Part shown: positions 56,061 through 64,000 of the stretch, piece by piece
How the letters are laid out: each line of letters starts with the position of its first letter
Position numbering within the stretch: the stretch's first letter is position 1
Assembly: GCF_964355755.1 (NCBI RefSeq)
Contig: NC_092670.1
Location: 23,063,201 to 23,127,200, forward strand
DNA: 64,000 nucleotides
Direction: 5' to 3'
Source: Antedon mediterranea
Taxonomy: Eukaryota; Echinodermata; Crinoidea; Comatulida; Antedonidae
Position numbers and translations under genes: made by a program
The notes under the pieces: model-generated
Databases searched by the model: none
Seen by the model: the letters and a program-made list of their open reading frames with translations, nothing else
Told to the model about the DNA's origin: nothing

Positions 56061-59000
56061 TGGGAGTGAACTGTTGCCTGTTATTTTGTAGGCATTTTCT
56101 ATTATGAAACATTTACATAATTCAGATTTTATTGTTTGTGAATAAAATAAGTTATTTTGAGGAAATTTCTTAATTTTTCAGACATTGATTAAGAAGCTTG
56201 TTGATTTGGAAAAAGTGTTAATGTTGTTTATCGCCATTATCAATGTTTTTCCTTGTTTTTTTTAGATTGTAGAAAATTAACTGTTTCAGCTACAGCTGTG
56301 AGTATTAGTAGATTATCTGTTAAATGGAGAAAACATATTTTCCTTATTTTGTGAACTGTTGCTTGCCCTAATCAGCCGGCCCATACCCAAAGTCATTTTG
56401 AGGAAATTTCCTAATTTTTCAGACATTAATTAAGAAGCATGTTGATTTGGAAAAAGGGTTAATGTTGTTTATTGCCATTATCAATGTTTTCCTTGTTGTT
56501 TTTAGATTGTAGAAAATATACAGTGTTAGCTACAGCTGTGAGTAGTAGATTATCTGTTAAATGGAGAAAACATATTTTCCTTACTTTGTGAACAGTTGCC
56601 TGTTATTTTGTAGGCATTTTTTATTATGAAACATTTACAGCATTCAGATTTTATGGTTTGTGAATAAAATAATAAATGAAATTAGCATTGAGACAACATG
56701 TAGGCCGTAACCAGCTGTCTCATACCCAAAGTCATTTTGAGGAATTTCTTAATTTTTCAGACCTCGATTAAGAAGCATGTTGATTTGGAAAAAGTGTTAA
56801 TGTTGTTTATTGCCATTATCAATGTTTTTCCTTGTTTTTTTTAGATTGTAGAAAATTAACAGTTTCAGCTACAGCTGTGAGTATTAGTAGATTATCTGTT
56901 AAACGGAGAAAACATATTTTCCTTACTTTGTGAACTGTTGCCTGTTATTTTGTAGGCATTTTATATTATGAAACATTTACATAATTCAGATTTTTTGGTT
57001 TGTGAATAAGATATTAAATGAAATTAGTATTGAGACAACATGTAGACCCCAATCAGCCGGCCCATACCCAAAGTTATTTTGAGAAAATTTCTTAATTTTT
57101 CAGACATTGATTAAGAAGCATGTTGATTTAGCAAAAGGGTTAATGTTGTTTATTGCCATTATCAATGTTTTTTCTTGTTGTTCTTAGATTATAGAAAATA
57201 TACAGTGTTAGCTATAGCTGTGAGTATCAGTAGATTATCTGTTAAACAGAGAAAACATATTTTCCTTACTTTGTGAACAGTTGCCTGTTATTTTGTAGGC
57301 ATTTTCTATTATGAAACATTTACAGCATTCAGATTTTATGGTTTGTGAATAAAATATTAAATGAAATTAGCATTGAGAAAACATGTAGGCCCTAACCAGC
57401 TGTCTCATACCCAAAGTCATTTTGAGGAATTTCTAAATTTTTCAGACCTCGATTAAGAAGCATGTTGATTTGGAAAAAGTGTTAATGTTGTTTATTGCCA
57501 ATTATTAATGTTTTTCCTTGTTTTTTTTTTAGATTGTAGAAAATATACAGTGTCAGCTACAGCTGTGAGTATTAGTAGATTATCTGCTAAACAGAGAAAA
57601 CATATTTTCCTTACTTTGTGAACTGTTGCCTGTTATTTTGTAGGCATTTTCTATTATGAAACATTTACATCATTCAGATTTTATGGTTTGTGAATAAAAT
57701 TTAAATGAAATTAGCATTGAGACAACATGTAGGCCCCAAATTAGCCGACCCATACCCAAAGTCATTTTGAAGAAATTTCTTAATTTTTCAGACATTAATT
57801 AAGAAGCTTGTTGATTTGGAAAAAGTGTTAATGTTGTTTATTGCCATTATCAATGTTTTTCCTTGTTTTTTTTTAGATTGTAGAAAATATACAGTTTCAG
57901 CTATAGCTGTGAGTATCAGTAGATTATCTGTTAAACGGAGAAAACATATTTTCCTTACTTTGTAAACTGTTGCCTGTTATTTTGTAGACATTTTCTATTA
58001 TGAAACATTTACGTAATGCAGATTTTATTGTTTGTGATCAAACAATTAAATGAAATTAGCATTGAGACAACATGTAGGCCGTAACCAGCTGTCTCATACC
58101 CAAAGTCATTTTGAGGAATTTCTTAATTTTTCAGACCTCGATTAAGAAGCATGTTGATTTGGAAAAAGTGTTAATGTTGTTTATTGCCATTATCAATGTT
58201 TTTCCTTGTTTTTTTTAGATTGTAGAAAATTAACAGTTTCAGCTACAGCTGTGAGTATTAGTAGATTATCTGTTAAACGGAGAAAACATATTTTCCTTAC
58301 TTTGTGAACTGTTGCCTGTTATTTTGTAGGCATTTTATATTATGAAACATTTACATAATTCAGATTTTATGGTTTGTGAATAAGATATTAAATGAAATTA
58401 GTATTGAGACAACATGTAGACCCCAATCAGCCGGCCCATACCCAAAGTTATTTTGAGAAAATTTCTTAATTTTTCAGACATTGATTAAGAAGCATGTTGA
58501 TTTAGCAAAAGGGTTAATGTTGTTTATTGCCATTATCAATGTTTTTTCTTGTTGTTCTTAGATTATAGAAAATATACAGTGTTAGCTATAGCTGTGAGTA
58601 TCAGTAGATTATCTGTTAAACAGAGAAAACATATTTTCCTTACTTTGTGAACAGTTGCCTGTTATTTTGTAGGCATTTTCTATTATGAAACATTTACAGC
58701 ATTCAGATTTTATGGTTTGTGAATAAAATATTAAATGAAATTAGCATTGAGAAAACATGTAGGCCCTAACCAGCTGTCTCATACCCAAAGTCATTTTGAG
58801 GAATTTCTAAATTTTTCAGACCTCGATTAAGAAGCATGTTGATTTGGAAAAAGTGTTAATGTTGTTTATTGCCAATTATTAATGTTTTTCCTTGTTTTTT
58901 TTTTAGATTGTAGAAAATATACAGTTTCAGCTATAGCTGTGAGTATCAGTAGATTATCTGTTAAACGGAGAAAACATATTTTCCTTACTTTGTAAACTGT

Positions 59001-61020
59001 TGCCTGTTATTTTGTAGACATTTTCTATTATGAAACATTTACGTAATGCAGATTTTATTGTTTGTGATCAAACAATTAAATGAAATTAGCATTGAGACAA
59101 CATGTAGGCCGTAACCAGCTGTCTCATACCCAAAGTCATTTTGAGGAAATTTCCTAATTTTTCAGACATTGATTAAGAAGCATGTTGATTTGGAAAAAGT
59201 GTTAATGTTGTTTATTGCCATTATTAATGTTTTTCCTTGTTTTTTTTTAGATTGTAGAAAATTAACAGTTTCAGCTACAGCTGTGAGTATTAGTAGATTA
59301 TCTGTTAAACGGAGAAAACATATTTTCCTTACTTTGTGAACTGTTGCCTGTTATTTTGTAGGCATTTTATATTATGAAACATTTAAATAATTTAGATTTT
59401 ATGGTTTGTGAATACGATATTAAATGAAAGTAGTATTGAGACAACATGTAGACCCTAACCAGCCGTCCCATACCTAAAGTCATTTTAAGGAAATTTCTTA
59501 ATTTTTCAGACCTCGATTAAGAAGCATGTTGATTTGGAAAAAGTGTTAATGTTGTTTATTGCCAATTATTGATGTTTTTTCTTGTTTTGTTTTTTTAGAT
59601 TGTAGAAAATATACAGTGTCAGCTACAGCTGTGAGTATTAGTAGATTATCTGTTAAACGGAGAAAACATATTTTCTTTACTTTGTGAACTGTTGCCTGTT
59701 ATTTTGTAGGCATTTTATATTATGAAACATTTACATAATTCAGATTTTATGGTTTTTGAATAAGATATTAAATGAAAGTAGTTTTGAGACAACATGTAGA
59801 CCCCAATCAGCCGGCCCATACCCAAAGTTATTTTGAGGAAATTTCTTAATTTTTCAGACATTGATTAAGAAGCATGTTGATTTAACAAAAGGGTTAATGT
59901 TGTTTTTTTGCCATTATAAATGTTTTTCCTTGTTGTTTTTAGATTGTAGAAAATATACAGTGTTAGCTACAGCTGTGAGTATTAGTAGATTATCTGTTAA
60001 ACGGAGAAAACATATTTTCCTTACTTTGTGAACAGTTGCCTGTTATTTTGTAGGCATTTTCTATTATGTAACATTTACATCATTCAGATTTTATGGTTTG
60101 TGAATAAAATATTAAATGAAACTAGCATTGAGACAACATGTAGGCCCTAACCAGCCGTCCCATACCTAAAGTCATTTTAAGGAAATTTCTTAATTTTTCA
60201 GACCTCGATTAAGAAGCATGTTGATTTGGAAAAAGTGTTAATGTTGTTTATTGCCAATTATTGATGTTTTTCCTTGTTTTGTTTTTTTAGATTGTAGAAA
60301 ATATACAGTGTTAGCTACAGCTGTGAGTATTAGTAGATTATCTGTTAAACGGAGAAAACATATTTTCTTTACTTTGTGAACCGTTGCCTGTTATTTTGTA
60401 GGCATTTTCTATTATGTAACATTTACATCATTCAGATTTTATGGTTTGTGAATAAAATATTAAATGAAATTAGCATTAAGACAACATGTTGGCCTAACCA
60501 GCTGTCTCATACCCAAAGTCATTTTGAGGAATTTCTTAATTTTTCAGACATTGATTAAGAAGCATGTTGATTTGGAAAAAGTGTTAATGTTGTTTATTGC
60601 CAATTATTAATGTTTTTCCTTGTTTTTTTTTTTAGATTGTAGAACATATACAGTGTCAGCTACAGCTGTGAGTATTAGTAGATTATCTGTCAAACGGATA
60701 AAACATATTTTCTTTACTTTGTGAACCGTTGCCTGTTATTTTGTAGGCATGTTCTATTATGAAACATTTACATAATTCAGATTTTATGGTTTGTGAATAA
60801 AATATTAAATGAAATTAGCATTGAGACAACATGTAGGCCCTAACCAGCTGTCTAATACCCAAATTCATTTTGAGAAAATTTCTTAATTTTTCAGACATTG
60901 ATTAAGAAGCATGTTGATTTTGAAAAAGTGTTAATGTTGTTTATTGCCATTATTAATGATTTTCCTTTTATTTTTTAGATTGTAGTTGTACAGAAAATAT
61001 ACAGTGCCAGTTACAGCTGT
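56060..61020 (+). repeat. Fifteen-unit ~343 bp tandem array in Helentron copy 2
   Basis: GTGAGTA landmarks at 56,298, 56,538, 56,877, 57,220, 57,565, 57,909, 58,251, 58,594, 58,939, 59,283, 59,631, 59,975, 60,323, 60,668 and 61,019. Only the first step is short (240 bp). Units 3-5 and 7-9 look nearly identical at a fixed offset of 1,374 bp, a four-unit higher-order repeat. Confidence 0.95.
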
Positions 61021-61649
61021 GAGTATTAGAAAATTATCTGTAAAACGGAAAAAACATATTTTCCTTACTTTATGCCCTCCAATAATTGATAAACATGTGT
61101 TGTTTTTAAATTTACTATACTGAGTGACCAAATATTTTTGTGTATAAAATTCTATTTTATTAGAACATTGAATAATTAAACCTATTTTCAGATTAATTTT
61201 GAAGGTGAAATTGTTATGAAAGAATTTGTTTCCGACACATTCCATGTAATGAAGTTTTGACATATTTTTAGGTCAAAATATCTTCTATAGTGATTTATTT
61301 ATATTGTATAAACCAAAGTCACAAATATATTATCACAATTTACTTCAAAATTTGGGACAATCATCCTTTTTAACATAAATGTGGTGGTCAGTTTCTCCAG
61401 ACATAAATTTGCAATTTTATAAAATGGGTCTATCCTGAATTTAGTAATGAGTTGGTCCTAATTTGTTTTGCTAGGCCCAATAGATCATGTTACATTCCAC
61501 AGGGGGGATGTGTATATTATTATTTAGGTATTTGTAAAAACACTGATTTATCTACTGATTCAATTTATAATTGTTTGACTGTAATTCTTAGTACTGTACA
61601 GTGTATCTTAAAATTAATAACTAACTCTTTTTTTTTTCTTTTATTGTAG
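61021..61649 (+). other. Non-coding Helentron segment of copy 2 ending in an acceptor-like site
   Basis: Counterpart of 23,700-24,329, ending in a pyrimidine run and TTGTAG. The 110-codon minus-strand ORF (60,931-61,263) mirrors one in copy 1 but carries mostly amino-acid-changing differences, so it is not supported as a gene. Confidence 0.55.
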
Positions 61650-61673
61650 GTGACTGTCTTATATAAACCCACT

Positions 61674-61727
61674 GGATCTCAGAAGAGATCCGGGTCTTTA
61701 GAAAAAGATCCACTCTCCAAAGAGAGT
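61674..61727 (+). promoter_or_regulatory. Two small leader hairpins in copy 2
   Basis: Same two stems and loops as 24,354-24,407, with no change in either stem. Confidence 0.55.
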
Positions 61728-61810
61728 TTCTACGAGGGGTTACCGAATTTTAATATTTATGCACAATTTCTTTTTAAACATTTTTTAAAAGTATCTTTGA
61801 AACATTCAGT

Positions 61811-62170
61811 AAAACCTTGAAGTAAACAGAAGTTTATCACAAGGAAAAACTAATAAACAAAAGTTTATTACAAACCATTTTTGCAAAAGCAAAAGTGTAA
61901 AACCTTGAAGATAACAAAAGTTAATCACAAGGAAACAACTAATAAACAAAAGTTTATTACAAAACCATTTTTGCAAAAGCAAAAGTGTCAAACCTTGAAG
62001 ATAACAGAAGTTAATCACAAGGAAACAACTAATAAACAAAAGTTTATTACAAAACCATTTTTGCAAAAGCAAAAGTGTAAAACCTTGAAGATAACAGAAG
62101 TTAATCACAAGGAAACAACTAATAAACAAAAGTTTATTACAAAACCATTTTTGCAAAAGCAAAAGTGTAA
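61811..62170 (+). repeat. Four 90 bp tandem repeats in the copy 2 leader
   Basis: The GCAAAAGCAAAAGTGT landmark (one copy reads GTGTC) recurs at 61,883, 61,973, 62,063 and 62,153. Unit number and length are the same as in copy 1. Confidence 0.9.
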
Positions 62171-62729
62171 AGTTAAAGTTTGATTATACAAACAAAAGTT
62201 TGAAGAATAAAACAGAAGCTTATTATAAAGAAATAAATATTAAACAGAGTTTATTACAAAAGAATTAATTAAAGAAGATTTAAAGATCACTTTTATTTGA
62301 ATCTGTTATTAAGTAGAATTGTAAAAAGAATAAAAATTAGAATCTGAAACTATTTAGCACAACCAAGTATTAAAGAGAAGTTTAAAATAATATTTATAAT
62401 AATATTAAATAGTATTTCATTAAGCCAATATTAAGCAGAAGCTAATTTTTTTATTCAGTGAAATTGTATAATTGAACTATTGAAAAAAAAGCAGACAAAA
62501 AAAAAATATATTAAAAGAAAAAAAATTAGGACAAAAATTAAAAATCATAGAAACAAAAGACAATATATAATTGAAGTGTTTTTGGAATTTTAATAATTTA
62601 TTTTGTTTTAGCAAGGATTTCTTGAATTGATAAAAAGAACTTAATTGTAATATTCATTGGAATTGCAGAATACAAAGTTTATTAATTTGAAGAAATTTGT
62701 AGGTTTGTTTCTTATACAAATTTTGAATA

Positions 62730-64000
62730 ATGGATATGGAATTCATAACATTAGTTGGTATCTTTTTGTTGATTATCTTTACAATGATAATTTATTTGTG
62801 TAAGAATGTGAATAAAGAAGTTACAAGTAAAAAGCAGATTTTTGTCAATACAACTGGTAATGTTAATAATGGAGTTATGGATAAGACAGCAGAATTTAAA
62901 ATAGTTGTTAATGACATCTTGGACCTACTTGATGAATGCTGTTCAACTGAGAATGTCAAAGACGACAGAAATGATGATACAGGTAATGTCAATTGTGAAT
63001 TTATGAAAGATACAACTGAATTTAAAGGAATAATTGATGATATCATAAACATATTATCTTATGGTACAGAGGTCACTTCAGAGTTTGATGATACATGCGA
63101 TTTCTGTAATATTGAAGTGAAAGTAGACGACAATTGCATAACATGTGACTGTTGTAGTCAATATTTTCATGTGAAATGTGTAAGAGATGTTTTTGAAGAC
63201 AAACTATGTAATTCCAGGGTAATTTGGATTTGTTCAATGTGTGGGAATAGTAATTTTGTTAATAACATGTTGGGTGAAATAGGTATTCCCTGTCATTTCA
63301 ATAGATATACGATTCTAGAACCTGATGAATCTGTCACTGCAGACTTTCCAGAATTAACGAAAAATAAAGAAAAACGTTGTAATAATGCCACATTAAAATG
63401 TCAACAAACAGGAAGTGAAGATTTACTTGGTAGTGATTGGATGAGAGTAAGATCAAAGAAAAGAACCGACAACAAAAAAAAAAGATGTAAAAATAGAGGA
63501 AATAAGAAAAGGAGAAAGCCCGTTATAAATGGTATAAGTTTAGAACCAGGTGTAAAATATATTGGCAAAGGTGTAAAAGATTTCTATGAAAGACGAAATA
63601 ATAACAAAATGGAATGGAATATGAATACAAATACTTACAGAGAATACAACAAAGAAAATTCTAAAACGAATGTATTGGGAAATTCACAAACAATATTTGA
63701 CGACAGTGGTAGGCCTATGTGTGATGTTTTGAAAAATACAAAAGTAACAAACGGAATACAACAACAATCAGGTGGTGGTTCGAAACGTTTACGAAATAAC
63801 AAAGGTCGTTTTGTCAAAACTAAGAAGATTGATAACAAAAAAGCACAAGGTAATGTGAATTTAAAGAATGATTGCGATACTATGAAAGATATAAAGAACA
63901 TGGGTAATAATGACAATTCTGAAACGAAAACTGACGAGGATTTTAAAATAGAATGTACTGTAGAAAACGACAACACAGCGACTGACGATGCGAAAGCACA
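62730..64000 (+). CDS. Helentron Rep/helicase ORF of copy 2, 5' part (423 codons)
   Basis: Open from the ATG at 62,730 to the window edge and collinear with residues 1-~430 of the copy 1 protein. The N-terminal hydrophobic segment is kept despite three substitutions (Ala to Thr, Val to Leu, Ser to Gly), and all Cys/His of the PHD-type finger are kept. Against copy 1 I find length changes of +3, -6 and -12 bases, all in frame, and no stop. The protease, Rep, helicase and endonuclease parts lie beyond the window, so intactness of this copy is unknown. Confidence 0.9.
   Translation, partial: MDMEFITLVGIFLLIIFTMIIYLCKNVNKEVTSKKQIFVNTTGNVNNGVMDKTAEFKIVVNDILDLLDECCSTENVKDDRNDDTGNVNCEFMKDTTEFKGIIDDIINILSYGTEVTSEFDDTCDFCNIEVKVDDNCITCDCCSQYFHVKCVRDVFEDKLCNSRVIWICSMCGNSNFVNNMLGEIGIPCHFNRYTILEPDESVTADFPELTKNKEKRCNNATLKCQQTGSEDLLGSDWMRVRSKKRTDNKKKRCKNRGNKKRRKPVINGISLEPGVKYIGKGVKDFYERRNNNKMEWNMNTNTYREYNKENSKTNVLGNSQTIFDDSGRPMCDVLKNTKVTNGIQQQSGGGSKRLRNNKGRFVKTKKIDNKKAQGNVNLKNDCDTMKDIKNMGNNDNSETKTDEDFKIECTVENDNTATDDAKA

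Larger units (their letters stand above)
55181..64000 (+). mobile_element. Helentron copy 2 (cut by the window end)
   Basis: Same order as copy 1: leader, fifteen-unit array (56,060-61,020), conserved 600 bp, acceptor-like site (61,649), the same two hairpins, four 90 bp repeats and the start of the giant ORF at 62,730. The distance from the left limit to the ATG is 7,549 bp against 7,625 bp in copy 1. Leader parts outside the repeats have diverged considerably, while the ORF and the part just before it are nearly identical. Confidence 0.85.

Overview
The window looks like a stretch of an AT-rich animal genome packed with repeats. It has no bacterial features. GT-AG introns, long homopolymer A tracts, satellite-like arrays and a Helitron of the animal Helentron type point to a metazoan. 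The frequent TAGGCC strings (for example 18,065-18,100) are the kind of thing I associate with marine invertebrate deuterostomes such as echinoderms or hemichordates, but that is only an impression. I see no tRNA, rRNA, CRISPR array or ordinary single-copy host gene that I can name.

Layout. 1-1,915: end of an array of a ~1.15-1.22 kb satellite-like repeat. 2,140-17,150: two diverged, tandemly duplicated blocks (about 2,140-10,485 and 10,486-17,150). Block A holds a five-exon gene, joinable by clean GT-AG introns, for a ~264-residue OB-fold (RPA-like) protein. Block B holds a broken copy, and three further truncated copies lie in inverted orientation. Much of the rest of these blocks is degenerate AT-rich ~60 bp repeats. 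17,300-17,640: a diverged fragment of the 1.2 kb repeat. 17,782-~35,930: a near-complete Helentron copy with a leader, an array of sixteen ~343/242 bp units, four 90 bp repeats, an uninterrupted 3,180-codon ORF (25,407-34,949) and a 3' region. 36,250-44,210: second 1.2 kb array. 44,210-46,100: no gene seen. 46,100-46,412: small minisatellite. 46,413-55,095: third 1.2 kb array. 55,181-64,000: second Helentron copy with the same leader, fifteen-unit array, 90 bp repeats and the first 423 codons of the same ORF, cut by the window edge.

The centre of interest is the Helentron protein. In order it carries an N-terminal hydrophobic segment, a PHD-type zinc finger, a herpesvirus-tegument/C76-like cysteine protease, an OTU cysteine protease, about a dozen 18-residue basic repeats, a DUF6570-like Cys-rich domain, the HUH/two-tyrosine Rep nuclease, a Pif1-type helicase and a C-terminal exonuclease-endonuclease-phosphatase (EEP) endonuclease whose SDH motif reads SYH. 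An RPA-like single-strand DNA-binding protein next door fits rolling-circle transposition, since RPA-like genes are known cargo of some Helitrons, but no sequence here proves the two belong to one element.

Each 1.2 kb unit carries palindromic CRE sites (TGACGTCA), strictly alternating CG-rich purine/pyrimidine stretches and a nested hairpin at its boundary. Arrays lie close upstream and downstream of the Helentron copies, so they may be amplified non-autonomous relatives or a preferred target. That link is inference.
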